Shown: positions 16,628-24,894, counted from the first letter of the stretch. The stretch is 64,000 nt of DNA from Bacillus sp. 491mf (GCF_900112415.1 NZ_FOLV01000004.1:124001-188000); one strand, 5' to 3'. Numbers and translations: made by a program. Notes: generated from the letters alone by a model not told the origin.

Positions 16628-18703
16628 ATGATAGATATGTTTATAAACATCTACCTACCGCGCCTTTTTGACTGGGTAATAGAAACGTCGATGATGGCAA
16701 GTGTACTAGTGGTAGTTATCTTATGTGTCAAGGTTTTACTAAGAAACAAGCTAACGCCAAGATGGAGCTATCTACTATGGATAGTGCTAATTGTAAGGCT
16801 ACTTTTACCATGGTCACCAGATAGTTCTTATAGTATTTATACGATCCTTTCATTCGGTTATAAAGCAACGTTTTCTGTTCAAAGTCATCCCATTGTTTCT
16901 TTTGAAAATAAACGTACGCAAGAAACAATGAATATGTCTGGATCAAAAGGAGTCCCAAAAGAAGAAGATGTTTTTCATACATCACAAACAACTAAGGAAA
17001 GTAAGGAAGAACCTATTCGGAATGAGCCGAAAAAGAATAACCCAATCTCTTTTTATACGATCGCTTTATATATTTGGTTAGCAGGCGTTATCGTATTAGG
17101 TTTCACGACTTATTTTATAAATAGAGGATTACATCACTACATACAGCAACAGCCTATTCTTACAGATGAGAGGGTTGTTAAGATTTTTGAGAACTGTAAG
17201 AAATGTATGTCTGTTCAGCGTAACATACCACTATTCTTAGCTGGGAAAATCGAAAGTCCAACTGTTTTAGGATTTTTCAAGCCTAGAATTTTACTGTCAA
17301 ATGTACATATCAATCAACTCCATGAGCAACAACTACGCCATATTTTCCATCATGAATTAGCTCACATCAAACGAAGAGACGTCGGTTTCAACTGGCTTAT
17401 GTATAGTTTACTAATTTTAAATTGGTTTAATCCGATTCTTTGGTATACCTACTTCTGTATGCGAGAAGATCAAGAACTCGCTTGTGATGCACTTGCTCTT
17501 AAATTTCTAGATGAAGGGGAACAAATCGCATATGGTCATACTATTATTAGTCTTTTAGAACATTTTTCACCCCATTATCCAGTGCCCAGTTTAGCGAATT
17601 TAAGTAGAAATAAGAAAATTTTAAAGAGGAGGATTTTTATGGTTAAGAATTTCCAAAAGAAATCATATGGCTGGTCTGTACTTGGGATTGCTGCTGTAAT
17701 AGCCCTGTCCGCAGTTTCATTAGTGAATGCTGATGAGACTGTCAGTAAGGGGAAGGATTTGAAAATCAATAAAAGTGCAGAAAGACCAAAAGAGCCTAAT
17801 AATAAAGAGTCGGATAAAAAAGAAGTAACGTATAAAGAAGGTGTAGGTACACAATACACTGATCGTGACAAACAAAAGGGGATTAGGTATGGATACATTG
17901 TCTTAAACGGATTTTATTATATGAAAACAGGAGAAACTATTCCGAAAGCCCAACTTGGACAACAAGTTGCTAAAGTAGAACGCATTGGAGATTGGGAAAT
18001 TAAGAAAACAGGCGATTCAAACGAGGTGCCACCAGGTCCTATATTCTCTATAAAAAATAAGAACGAAGAACAATTCGTTGCAGCAAAAGGTACTGTATAT
18101 GAAAATGGGGAAACTAAGGCAGCCTATCTCGTATTTGAAAAGAAAGATCCTGTTGCAAACGAAATGAAGGAAGGATCCATTTTAAGTGCAAAAAATGATG
18201 AAACAGAAGTGGAAATTGCATTTCAAAATGTGAGGAAGCTATTACCATCTATGTATGAATACCGAGATAACACAGGAACGACAACGTTAACTCAGATATC
18301 ATATGCTAAAGATTTAGGGCCAGGTGTAGTGTTGTATTATCGGGTTCCTTCTAAAGATACGACAGATGAAAAAGGGAATGAGCTACAAGGTTTTATTATG
18401 GCATATCAGTATGATAAGTCGAAGAAATTAGAGCAATCTTGGTTTCGGACAGAACCTGTTTTAGAACCTAGGAGATTGAGCGATGGGACTATTAAAATGG
18501 AGAAAGTTGGGGAACAACCTGCTCCGCAATTGATTGAATCTTTCGTGAAAAATGAAACCAATTGGGGATTTTATAAAAAATACACTGGGCAATATTTCTT
18601 AAAGGGTGAACATGGTAATACGATATTTGAGTTGCAGCTGCAAGGAGGCTTTAAGCCTTCTAACGCTCAAATTATTGCAAATAACTTTAAAATATATCAG
18701 TAG
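16628..18703 (+). CDS. BlaR1-like M56 membrane metalloprotease receptor
   Basis: Membrane receptor-protease expected to inactivate the BlaI repressor. It has 691 residues, longer than classic BlaR1 (~600). TM segments lie near 23-37, 47-61 and 143-163; the cytoplasmic protease has the zinc motif HHELAHIKRRD (HELAH at 242-246) and a distal E in REDQELACDA. A last TM at about 349-366 leads to an outer domain of about 320 residues. In that domain I do not find the SxxK, SxN and KTG motifs in the order of a penicillin-binding sensor, so the ligand may not be a beta-lactam. It follows blaI by 88 bases. Confidence 0.85.
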   Translation: MIDMFINIYLPRLFDWVIETSMMASVLVVVILCVKVLLRNKLTPRWSYLLWIVLIVRLLLPWSPDSSYSIYTILSFGYKATFSVQSHPIVSFENKRTQETMNMSGSKGVPKEEDVFHTSQTTKESKEEPIRNEPKKNNPISFYTIALYIWLAGVIVLGFTTYFINRGLHHYIQQQPILTDERVVKIFENCKKCMSVQRNIPLFLAGKIESPTVLGFFKPRILLSNVHINQLHEQQLRHIFHHELAHIKRRDVGFNWLMYSLLILNWFNPILWYTYFCMREDQELACDALALKFLDEGEQIAYGHTIISLLEHFSPHYPVPSLANLSRNKKILKRRIFMVKNFQKKSYGWSVLGIAAVIALSAVSLVNADETVSKGKDLKINKSAERPKEPNNKESDKKEVTYKEGVGTQYTDRDKQKGIRYGYIVLNGFYYMKTGETIPKAQLGQQVAKVERIGDWEIKKTGDSNEVPPGPIFSIKNKNEEQFVAAKGTVYENGETKAAYLVFEKKDPVANEMKEGSILSAKNDETEVEIAFQNVRKLLPSMYEYRDNTGTTTLTQISYAKDLGPGVVLYYRVPSKDTTDEKGNELQGFIMAYQYDKSKKLEQSWFRTEPVLEPRRLSDGTIKMEKVGEQPAPQLIESFVKNETNWGFYKKYTGQYFLKGEHGNTIFELQLQGGFKPSNAQIIANNFKIYQ

Positions 18704-18730
18704 CTAAGAGAATATAAAGCTATTTTCAAG

Positions 18731-19150
18731 ATGATTTTCAAAAAAATAATTATCCATAATAGACTTTGTGTAAACAGAGTCTATTTTTATTTGCGTGATT
18801 CTTCTGGGATGAAACAACTATTTTACATCAAAATGATAAATGATACATTTATGACTCGATTAGAGTCAGATAAAACATATTATTTTTGTGCAGAGCAAGA
18901 ATGTAATGTAGTGTACTTTAATGAAGAACAGCAAGTATTTATCAAAAACGATCTTAAAGTTCCTGTTTTTCAAAAAGATATAGAAGAAGATGTGTCTGCT
19001 TGTTACTGCTTTAATTGGACACGAGCACGTATTCGTGAAGAAATAAAGCAAATTGGTAAGAGCCAAGCGGTACAAGAGAGATCGATGCATATTAAAGAAA
19101 ATCGTTGTGGATGCGAAGCAAATAATCCTCAAGGATCTTGTGTTGTCTAG
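18731..19150 (+). CDS. CopZ-type zinc/[2Fe-2S]-binding domain protein, possibly truncated
   Basis: The product resembles the N-terminal metal domain of Archaeoglobus CopZ and related 'putative iron-sulfur metallochaperones'. Family blocks are YYFCAEQECNVVYFNEE, VSACYCFNWTRARIREEI and CGCEANNPQGSCV, giving the cysteines expected for Zn and a [2Fe-2S] cluster. The family's N-terminal CPxCG segment is missing, and none of the possible starts (18731, 18809, 18831) has a ribosome binding site, so the 5' end is probably lost. It lies just after blaR1-like; a functional link is not implied. Confidence 0.7.
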   Translation: MIFKKIIIHNRLCVNRVYFYLRDSSGMKQLFYIKMINDTFMTRLESDKTYYFCAEQECNVVYFNEEQQVFIKNDLKVPVFQKDIEEDVSACYCFNWTRARIREEIKQIGKSQAVQERSMHIKENRCGCEANNPQGSCVV

Positions 19151-19230
19151 GAAACGTATCTGCGTTTATAAAGCAAGTTGAAAAATAGTATGATTAATTT
19201 CCGCTAACAATAGTTATGTGAATGAAGCAA

Positions 19231-19280
19231 AAAATAGCTAGAGCTCGTAGTAGTTATATATTTCAACTCTAGCTATTTTC
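19231..19280. terminator. Bidirectional terminator
   Basis: AAAATAGCTAGAG and CTCTAGCTATTTT form the stem. It lies between two convergent genes and can serve both. Confidence 0.85.
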
Positions 19281-19282
19281 GT

Positions 19283-19447
19283 TTATTCAGAATCAATAAG
19301 GTTAACAGCCCTAATTTTCATGTCAGGTTGTTGAGCTAATATTTGTTGTTTTGCTTCTTTAACATCACTCGCTTGTACTTTTTTGTAATATACAACTCCT
19401 TTAGGACATTGATATTCAACATTATAGTCTTTCTGTTTAGAGTCCAT
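19283..19447 (-). CDS. Small hypothetical protein, 54 residues
   Basis: A short cytoplasmic protein with a strong AAGGAGGAATAAAA site before the ATG. It reads MDSKQKDYNVEYQCPKGVVY and ends MKIRAVNLIDSE. There is a single cysteine and no membrane segment. I do not recognise a family, but the ribosome binding site and shared terminator make it a believable gene. Confidence 0.65.
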   Translation of the reverse strand: MDSKQKDYNVEYQCPKGVVYYKKVQASDVKEAKQQILAQQPDMKIRAVNLIDSE

Positions 19448-19564
19448 TTTTATTCCTCCTTACATTATGTGAATTTTTTAGGGACTATTTCTTTTGATGT
19501 TTTAGATATATTTGTTAAAAATATCCTCTTATAATATTTCTACTTATGAAAAGCTCAAAAAGAA

Positions 19565-19683
19565 CATTATTTTTTTGATCCACTTATTGCATACAAATAA
19601 AAAATATAATCAGTCGAAGTTCCTGTATAACCTAGCTGACGATGGTATGTTCCATGATTCACAACATGTTGAATAATTTCAAT
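19565..19683 (-). pseudogene. Degraded copy of the DinB-family gene 3' end
   Basis: This stretch matches 15126-15260 almost base for base (TATAATCAGTCGAAGTTCC, CCATGATTCACAACATG) but lacks about 25 central bases and everything upstream. It is a duplicated, truncated fragment of the gene at 15116-15640. Confidence 0.85.
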
Positions 19684-19800
19684 GGCTTTTTTAGATGTTA
19701 AAAAATTCTCCTATGGTCTTTCAATACATCTTGTGAAGTATTTACAACATTTTGGGGTCTCCCCACATTCCTATCAAGTTAAGGTAAACCAATACCCAAA
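19684..19800 (+). pseudogene. Possible AraC-family helix-turn-helix relic
   Basis: A frame here reads LVKYLQHFGVSPHSYQVKV, which matches the second recognition region of AraC/XylS regulators (xxFKxxFGxSPxxYQxxxR). The N-terminal part and a start are missing and the frame then diverges. Reading it as an AraC relic is an inference from this one motif. Confidence 0.4.
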
Positions 19801-19838
19801 AACGAAAAAACGTTATACTTTCGATAGCTTACTTAGTT

Positions 19839-20276
19839 TTATAAAGTTATCTTGTTCCATTTCCTTACCTGCCGTAGCACAAGATAACATAACAATCCAA
19901 GCGGGCCGAACATCAGGATAAGGAATAAGAGTATAGACTGCAACGGTATAGATACATACCGATGTTCCATGTTATCCCTATAAACGTAATGGCCGATCGC
20001 CTGATCGAAACAAAGTAAATGAAGCCAGACGAGTAAGGCAAAGTCCGATTTGGACAACAGTCGGATGACACCCTCCGCCGACCCGAAATCTTGAACGAAT
20101 CCCAAACCTGAGCCTACGATAACGATGATGATCCCAATAGTATAAAGTGCAGCGAGATACATAGGGAAAATGGCTATGCCCGCGAGAAACCTTGTGACTC
20201 TCCACGTCGGCAACAGTATCAAAAGAAGCCAGAGCAGTATAGCTATGCCCGCAAGAGAAAACAGCTTTTCATACAT
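19839..20276 (-). CDS. ABA4-like (DUF4281) membrane protein
   Basis: A membrane protein of 145 residues with four hydrophobic segments. The blocks WLHLLCFDQAIGHYVYRD and LTLMFGPLGLLCYLVLR-like (here LILMFGPLGLLCYLVLRQV) fit the ABA4-like/DUF4281 family. The start is ATG after AAGGGGGGAA. It lies 33 bases downstream of the next membrane-protein gene, so the two form an operon. The codon use and base composition are clearly richer in G+C than surrounding genes. Confidence 0.72.
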   Translation of the reverse strand: MYEKLFSLAGIAILLWLLLILLPTWRVTRFLAGIAIFPMYLAALYTIGIIIVIVGSGLGFVQDFGSAEGVIRLLSKSDFALLVWLHLLCFDQAIGHYVYRDNMEHRYVSIPLQSILLFLILMFGPLGLLCYLVLRQVRKWNKITL

Positions 20277-20309
20277 CGTTACAATTCCCCCCTTCAGGAA
20301 AATGTTGTT

Positions 20310-21203
20310 TTAATTTCTATGCGATGATGGATTGGCAGACACCGGCTTCGGTCTCAGCAGTTTAAATGCAACGGCAACGAATATGACAAGCCAAATAAGC
20401 AACATGGCGCCGGAAAGGAGTGGCAGCACTGTCAGTTCAAAAACGGAGCATCCGAGGGCGGTTTGTAAACCAATCAGCACGATGGAAAGCGTCCAGGCGA
20501 ATCCCCCAAAATGAATCCGCCGCAGGGCATGCCTCCTACACGTATATGCCCGCTCCGATAACCATCCTAGCAACGTTAGTGCCTGCAAAGCATGAAAGCT
20601 GAGCCCATGAAGGACAATTAAGTTTCCTGCCTCGCCCGTATATCGGCCTTGCAGCGCGATCATCCATATTCCTGAGGCAAAGGCAATAATGGTTGAGAAA
20701 AGTGCATAGCGGATGCCCAATACTAAAAGCGGACGTTCATTCGTCTGTCTTTTACGATAAAACGGGATGGCAAGCAGTACAGTCACGATGATGATCAATA
20801 GCGAATCAAGCCCGAACAAAGTGCCGGCAATCGAATCGATAGCAGAGCCGGCACGCGTAAACCGTGGATTAATCCCGCGAAAATGCTGGATTGTTTCGAC
20901 CGCATAGGCATATAGAGTTGTCAGTGTGAAAGTCCAACGAATAGCTGCCCGTTTGCGGGTACTCAGCCCTGCTATCGGTAAAATGGCTGCTATGGACAAA
21001 ATAAACAATGCGATCGCGGCATTGAAAGAAAACGCTCGCCCCAAGTCGCCTTCTGGAAAAATGATTGCCCCGTATAGTCCAATATATACCGCAATACCAA
21101 CTGCAAGCCCAAAGCCAAGCATGCTAATAATTACGAGCAACTTTTCTCCATCAAAGAGCTTTATCCCCGGCATTTTGTCGATTTTTTGATTGTCTGCCTT
21201 CAT
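20310..21203 (-). CDS. Polytopic membrane protein of unknown function, G+C-rich
   Basis: A protein of 297 residues with about eight hydrophobic segments and short loops, including QHFRGINPRFTRAGSAIDSI and VLHGLSFHALQALTLLGW with conserved-looking histidines. I recognise no characterised family; similar proteins are usually listed as hypothetical membrane proteins. A GAAAGGAATG site precedes the ATG. It heads the two-gene unit with the ABA4-like gene, and its base composition (about half G+C by eye, against about a third nearby) points to horizontal acquisition. Confidence 0.7.
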   Translation of the reverse strand: MKADNQKIDKMPGIKLFDGEKLLVIISMLGFGLAVGIAVYIGLYGAIIFPEGDLGRAFSFNAAIALFILSIAAILPIAGLSTRKRAAIRWTFTLTTLYAYAVETIQHFRGINPRFTRAGSAIDSIAGTLFGLDSLLIIIVTVLLAIPFYRKRQTNERPLLVLGIRYALFSTIIAFASGIWMIALQGRYTGEAGNLIVLHGLSFHALQALTLLGWLSERAYTCRRHALRRIHFGGFAWTLSIVLIGLQTALGCSVFELTVLPLLSGAMLLIWLVIFVAVAFKLLRPKPVSANPSSHRN

Positions 21204-21249
21204 TAATTAATCATTCCTTTCTCATGATTTCTTTTAATGGAAATGACTT

Positions 21250-21285
21250 TCATATTTTATTTATTAACAAATAAATAAAATATGA
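21250..21285. promoter_or_regulatory. Perfect 16-bp inverted repeat, candidate operator
   Basis: TCATATTTTATTTATT and its exact complement AATAAATAAAATATGA are separated by four bases, 47 bases upstream of the G+C-rich gene pair. It may be a regulator binding site or mark the boundary of the inserted segment. Confidence 0.45.
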
Positions 21286-21299
21286 ATAAAAAAGGCAGC

Positions 21300-21538
21300 A
21301 CTGTTACTACTTGGCTGAAACAGAGGACTATGTAAAATTAAGTGCAATTGATCATGAACAGCATCTATCAAAGCGTGTAGGAAAACCAAATGATATTGCA
21401 CAAGCATGTCTTTATTTAACAGTTAAAGAAAATGATTTTGTTACAGGTAGTAACCTTGTTGTAGACGGTGTTTCCTCTACGAAAATCTTCCAATACAAGG
21501 TAAAACAAGTAAAGGAAGGGATTAGCTATAAAACCTAG
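21300..21538 (+). pseudogene. C-terminal fragment of an SDR oxidoreductase
   Basis: The frame contains LSKRVGKPNDIAQACLYL and FVTGSNLVVDGV, the standard C-terminal region of SDR enzymes (GxPxDIAxAxxFL...TGxxLxVDGG). The cofactor and catalytic regions are absent, and there is no ribosome binding site for the TTG at 21311. It begins right at the edge of the G+C-rich gene pair, which may have replaced the rest. Confidence 0.8.
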
Positions 21539-21550
21539 TCATACATTTAT

Positions 21551-21600
21551 AAATAAAGAGTAGCTATCTTTCCATTTTGAGATATCGGCTCTTTATTTAT
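21551..21600 (+). terminator. Terminator after the SDR fragment
   Basis: AAATAAAGAG and CTCTTTATTT form the outer stem with additional TATCT/AGATA pairing inside. Confidence 0.7.
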
Positions 21601-21677
21601 TTTCTTACTGAACAGAATTTTATTACATGTGGATTTGAAATAAGGTTACGATGTTTATAAAAAAGATGCGATGCTCT

Positions 21678-21715
21678 ATCCCTTTGGATATGGTAATCTA
21701 AAGGGATGTTTTTAT
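21678..21715 (+). terminator. Second terminator-like hairpin
   Basis: ATCCCTTT and AAAGGGAT enclose a 14-base loop and are followed by GTTTTTATAG. No gene directly precedes it; the rest of 21601-21887 shows nothing else. Confidence 0.6.
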
Positions 21716-21887
21716 AGTGAAAAGGAAAAGAACAGCTGATTTTAAGTGACAATAAGTTGTTTTGTTAAAGGGCAGGTTAGTTTAATAACATTAGTAACTT
21801 TATTCAGAAATAAATGCTGTAAATAATGAAAATATAAAAAACTTGGCGGGAGAAACAATATCTAAATGATGAAAGGAAGGAAGAATT

Positions 21888-22457
21888 ATGTCCCATAACG
21901 TAAGAGCAAGAAGAATCATTTTAGATTTAGCAGTTACTTTAGATGGTTTTATTGAAGGGGAAAATGGGGAAGTTGATTGGTGCATCATGGACTCTGAGAT
22001 GGGGTTTATTCATTTCTTAAATCAAATTGATACTATTTTATATGGAAGAAAGAGCTACGATTTATGGGGACAATTTACTCCAGAAATTGAAGATACTGAT
22101 ACTGAAAAAGAAATTTGGGGATTAGTTCATAGTAAAGAAAAATATGTGTTTTCCAGAACACAAAAAGGAACTGATAATAAAGCAATATTCATAAATGATA
22201 ATATTTTTGGAGAAGTAAATAAATTAAAGAATAAGCCTGGTAAAGACATCTGGCTTTATGGCGGAGCGAGTCTTATTACAACTTTTATCAATTTAGGGCT
22301 TGTTGATGAATTTAGATTATCTGTTCACCCTGTTATTTTGGGAGAAGGAAAACCGTTGTTTATTGATATAAAACAGAGGTTGAATTTAAAAATGGTTAAT
22401 ACAAGAACGTTCTCCTCTGGCGTTGTGCAACTAATCTATCATTTGAATGGGAATTAA
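21888..22457 (+). CDS. Dihydrofolate-reductase-family protein (YyaP/RibD C-terminal type)
   Basis: Cytoplasmic NADPH-dependent reductase of unknown substrate, 189 residues. Typical blocks are ILDLAVTLDGFIEGENGE at the N-terminus, TILYGRKSYDLWG, the cofactor-binding WLYGGASLITTFINLGLVDE and VHPVILGEGKPLF. The GGAAGGAAG site fits the ATG. In this family some members are pteridine or riboflavin-pathway-like reductases, but the short YyaP type is uncharacterised. Confidence 0.85.
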   Translation: MSHNVRARRIILDLAVTLDGFIEGENGEVDWCIMDSEMGFIHFLNQIDTILYGRKSYDLWGQFTPEIEDTDTEKEIWGLVHSKEKYVFSRTQKGTDNKAIFINDNIFGEVNKLKNKPGKDIWLYGGASLITTFINLGLVDEFRLSVHPVILGEGKPLFIDIKQRLNLKMVNTRTFSSGVVQLIYHLNGN

Positions 22458-22560
22458 TAATATTGCACATTCCAAAGATAAACATGAAATATTAATGCAC
22501 CGTATGTAGTGTGGATAAACGTTTTTTCTGAAACTGCATTCCATAGTTCTTTAAAACTTA

Positions 22561-22609
22561 TTCCCATATATTCCACAAATGCAACTTTCAATTGCGGAAT
22601 ATATGGGAA
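22561..22609. terminator. Bidirectional terminator
   Basis: TTCCCATATATTCC and GGAATATATGGGAA form a perfect 14-bp stem between two convergent genes; it overlaps the stop region of the minus-strand gene. Confidence 0.8.
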
Positions 22610-22767
22610 TTTATATTTCTCCCTTCAATGAATTGACATTGTACTGCAAACTCCTTCAGGGTTTTGATACTGGCGTATTCATCTTTTCTTTTGGTATGTT
22701 CAAAAACATATAATGTCTCTTCCCATCCGCCCATTAATTCATCGTCTTCAAACACAAAATATTTCAC
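22588..22767 (-). CDS. Small hypothetical protein, 59 residues
   Basis: The chosen start is GTG at 22767, nine bases after GGAG; a TTG five codons upstream would lie on that site. The product starts MKYFVFEDDELMGGWEETLY and is cytoplasmic and acidic to neutral. No family recognised. The region up to 23047 shows only A+T-rich spacer and a five-codon ORF after AAGGAGG. Confidence 0.5.
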   Translation of the reverse strand: MKYFVFEDDELMGGWEETLYVFEHTKRKDEYASIKTLKEFAVQCQFIEGRNINSHIFRN

Positions 22768-23047
22768 ATTTACCATCTCCAATTGTCCATTTACATATAT
22801 TTTATTGTGGTTTTGAAATAAAGTCGTGATGTTTATAAAAAAATTGTACAGTTTTGCTTCTTTTTGATTAAAGAATTCTAAGAGGGTTAGAAAAATAACA
22901 CGAAAATATAGAATAATTTTACTATGGTATAATTTGAATATGTATTTTAATAGTGAAGGAGGTTCTATTTATCAATGAAATCATCTCTATAGTAGCTATA
23001 GCTTAACATCTAATAAAGAAAAACTTCATAATAAAGAGGCGTTTATA

Positions 23048-24037
23048 TTGAAAGTAATTAAAAACGTAATATTGTTAGCTGTATGTTTCTTATTTTTGAG
23101 TGGTTGTAACTATGAAAATGAAAAAGAGGTGAAAACATACTTTAAAGAAAAATATGGGATTGATGTTATTGTAACAGATTGGGAAGAAATACATTCAGGG
23201 AATATGGGACATGTATATCATACTGTTCAAGTAAAAGATAATAAACACATTCAATTTCGAGTGGAAGTAGATGGTTTATTTTATTCTACAATAATAGGTG
23301 ATGAATACAAAGATGGTAAAAATGCATATGAAGCATATGAAAAATTCAAACCAATTCTGAAAGAAATCGAAAAGTTAGGATTCTCGGAACCTGAAGATGA
23401 AAATACTATTCAATATATAACTGATCATATTGAAGAATACCTAAACAATAATTTGCTACTAACTTTAAAAATGAATAATAAAATCGATTACAGTCAATTT
23501 GAATCGACAGAATTAGATCGCTTCTTTGCTTTATTACAACTCATTCAAAGGAATAATAAAAAAATAGCAGAGCTTAATATAAAAGACAATACAGGTGAGT
23601 ATACTAGATTTTATTATACAAACATACAAAAAAATCCAACGAAAGAGGAACTGCTATTAGCAATGAAAAACGCATCACCAGATTACTGGACATATTTAAT
23701 TCAAACACAAGTCCATGACAAAATAAAAGAAATTCAAAATGAAAGATTTATATTCAAAGAAATTACTTGTTCATATACCAAAAATGGGGAATGTCCAGCG
23801 TATAATGTAACCTTAGATTTTAATGATGGTATGTTGCAATATAAAAACAACCCAAGTTTAATCGAGGATTTAACCAAAGTAGCCACTTGGATTAAAGAAG
23901 AACTACATAACAAACAATTCAATATTAATTTGACCTACAAAGGAGGTACGAAGTGGGAAGGGAGGATGTCGTCAGAAGATATGGAAAAAAGTAATAGTGT
24001 TGAAGATTATATGAAAGAATATTTTCGTGAAAAATAA
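23048..24037 (+). CDS. Putative lipoprotein, 329 residues
   Basis: Exported lipoprotein with a signal peptide MKVIKNVILLAVCFLFLSGC, the lipobox LSGC ending at residue 20. The start is TTG with AGAGG eight bases upstream. The mature part repeats short motifs around an 'EKYGIDV' block similar to small Bacillus lipoproteins of unknown role, and contains a CSYTKNGEC pair that could form a disulfide. No enzymatic motif is visible. It is monocistronic. Confidence 0.75.
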   Translation: MKVIKNVILLAVCFLFLSGCNYENEKEVKTYFKEKYGIDVIVTDWEEIHSGNMGHVYHTVQVKDNKHIQFRVEVDGLFYSTIIGDEYKDGKNAYEAYEKFKPILKEIEKLGFSEPEDENTIQYITDHIEEYLNNNLLLTLKMNNKIDYSQFESTELDRFFALLQLIQRNNKKIAELNIKDNTGEYTRFYYTNIQKNPTKEELLLAMKNASPDYWTYLIQTQVHDKIKEIQNERFIFKEITCSYTKNGECPAYNVTLDFNDGMLQYKNNPSLIEDLTKVATWIKEELHNKQFNINLTYKGGTKWEGRMSSEDMEKSNSVEDYMKEYFREK

Positions 24038-24182
24038 TTACATATTGTTTATTTACTCCAAGTATTTGCTAAGCGAGAAAGTATTACATAGCTTTTATCG
24101 AGAATAAAATGAATGTCATGGAATTCATTTTGATCAAACTTTTTTCAAAGTGGATTCTTTTTATTTACCATAGAATACTAGC

Positions 24183-24417
24183 TTAGGAAGCGTTTTTAAT
24201 AATTCTTAATTCATTTCTAAATGTATCATAATAGTCAATATAGCTCGTTTCCAAATATATTCTTTCCTGTTTATGATACGAAACGCTTACTTCAAGATTT
24301 TTAGCCATCGCCTCACATAAAATCTCATTTATAGCTTCTAATTGCTGTTCATCTAAAATTGGCATTGGAACATGATTTTGTTTTTCATATAATTCATTTA
24401 AAAACGTAGTTAATTAT
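24183..24417 (-). pseudogene. YolD-like gene fragment
   Basis: The frame reads LYEKQNHVPMPILDEQQLEA then NEILCEAMAKNLEVSVSY and ends RNELRIIKNAS, matching the middle and C-terminal part of YolD-like proteins, which in Bacillus accompany Y-family DNA polymerases. The N-terminal DRGTIKW/MMLPEH block is missing and a TAA stop ends the frame upstream. The ATG at 24365 has no ribosome binding site, so it is read as a relic. No UvrX/DinP polymerase gene is next to it. Confidence 0.65.
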
Positions 24418-24464
24418 TATTTCTCATGAGTCTACTATGTAAAAAAAGCCAATGGAGTTATACT

Positions 24465-24560
24465 TATTAACTTGAACTGCCCGTAAAAGCTCGATTGGTT
24501 CAGTGAGAGATGAAAATACCTCCACTGATAGAAGTGTTACTTTCATATTATAAAATAAAA
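24465..24560 (-). repeat. Dispersed repeat family A, partial copy
   Basis: It carries the GAACTGCCCGTAAAAGCTCG, GAGAGATGAAAATACC and CCACTGATAGAAGTGTTAC blocks of family A in the same orientation as the copy at 1505, and lacks the rest. Confidence 0.6.
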
Positions 24561-24585
24561 TATTCTAAAGATTCATAAATGTTAA

Positions 24586-24613
24586 TTGTTAAAGTTGGAC
24601 ATTATTGTATAAT
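24586..24613 (+). promoter_or_regulatory. SigA promoter of a short transcription unit
   Basis: A -35 TTGTTA (24586-24591) and a consensus -10 TATAAT (24608-24613) are separated by 16 bases. Transcription would start near 24620. Confidence 0.7.
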
Positions 24614-24654
24614 GGAATATGTTAGGAAATATATTTGTGGAAGGAGGAATAATC

Positions 24655-24735
24655 TTGTATACTTTTAAATTTCATACAAGAACAATTACGATGTCCAGCA
24701 TTAAGCCTACTTATAATAGGTACGTTAAACCTTAA
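24655..24735 (+). CDS. Candidate 26-residue peptide gene
   Basis: A TTG-initiated ORF with a full AAGGAGG ribosome binding site seven bases upstream encodes MYTFKFHTRTITMSSIKPTY followed by six more residues. It is basic, not hydrophobic, and has no signal sequence. It lies between a strong promoter and a terminator, so it is either a stand-alone peptide or a leader peptide for the DUF2785 gene. I have no homologue in mind. Confidence 0.45.
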   Translation: MYTFKFHTRTITMSSIKPTYNRYVKP

Positions 24736-24764
24736 GCAATAATGATCTGAAATGAACTTGTGTG

Positions 24765-24792
24765 AGATTATCGTAAATAGATAATCTTTTTA
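24765..24792 (+). terminator. Terminator or attenuator upstream of the DUF2785 gene
   Basis: AGATTATC and GATAATCT enclose seven bases and are followed by TTTTAATTT. It lies 103 bases before the DUF2785 start. Confidence 0.7.
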
Positions 24793-24827
24793 ATTTGCTT
24801 ATTGGTAAATGATTATTCATGTACTTA

Positions 24828-24880
24828 CCTAGGTTTATGGACTCCTTATCCTAGCAGCATTGTTCTTGCTATAAACTAGG
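24828..24880 (+). promoter_or_regulatory. Possible RBS-occluding stem-loop
   Basis: CCTAGGTTTAT (24828-24838) pairs with ATAAACTAGG (24871-24880), and the latter abuts the AGGAGG ribosome binding site of the DUF2785 gene. In RNA the stem could limit translation. Confidence 0.4.
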
Positions 24881-24894
24881 AGGAAGAAAATTAA

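Noticed and set aside
16728-16991. Long minus-strand ORF opposite the blaR1-like gene
   Set aside because: It has no ribosome binding site and mirrors the coding strand of a clear gene.
20332-21189. Plus-strand ORFs opposite the G+C-rich membrane-protein gene
   Set aside because: They are explained by the higher G+C of the gene on the other strand, whose membrane topology is coherent.
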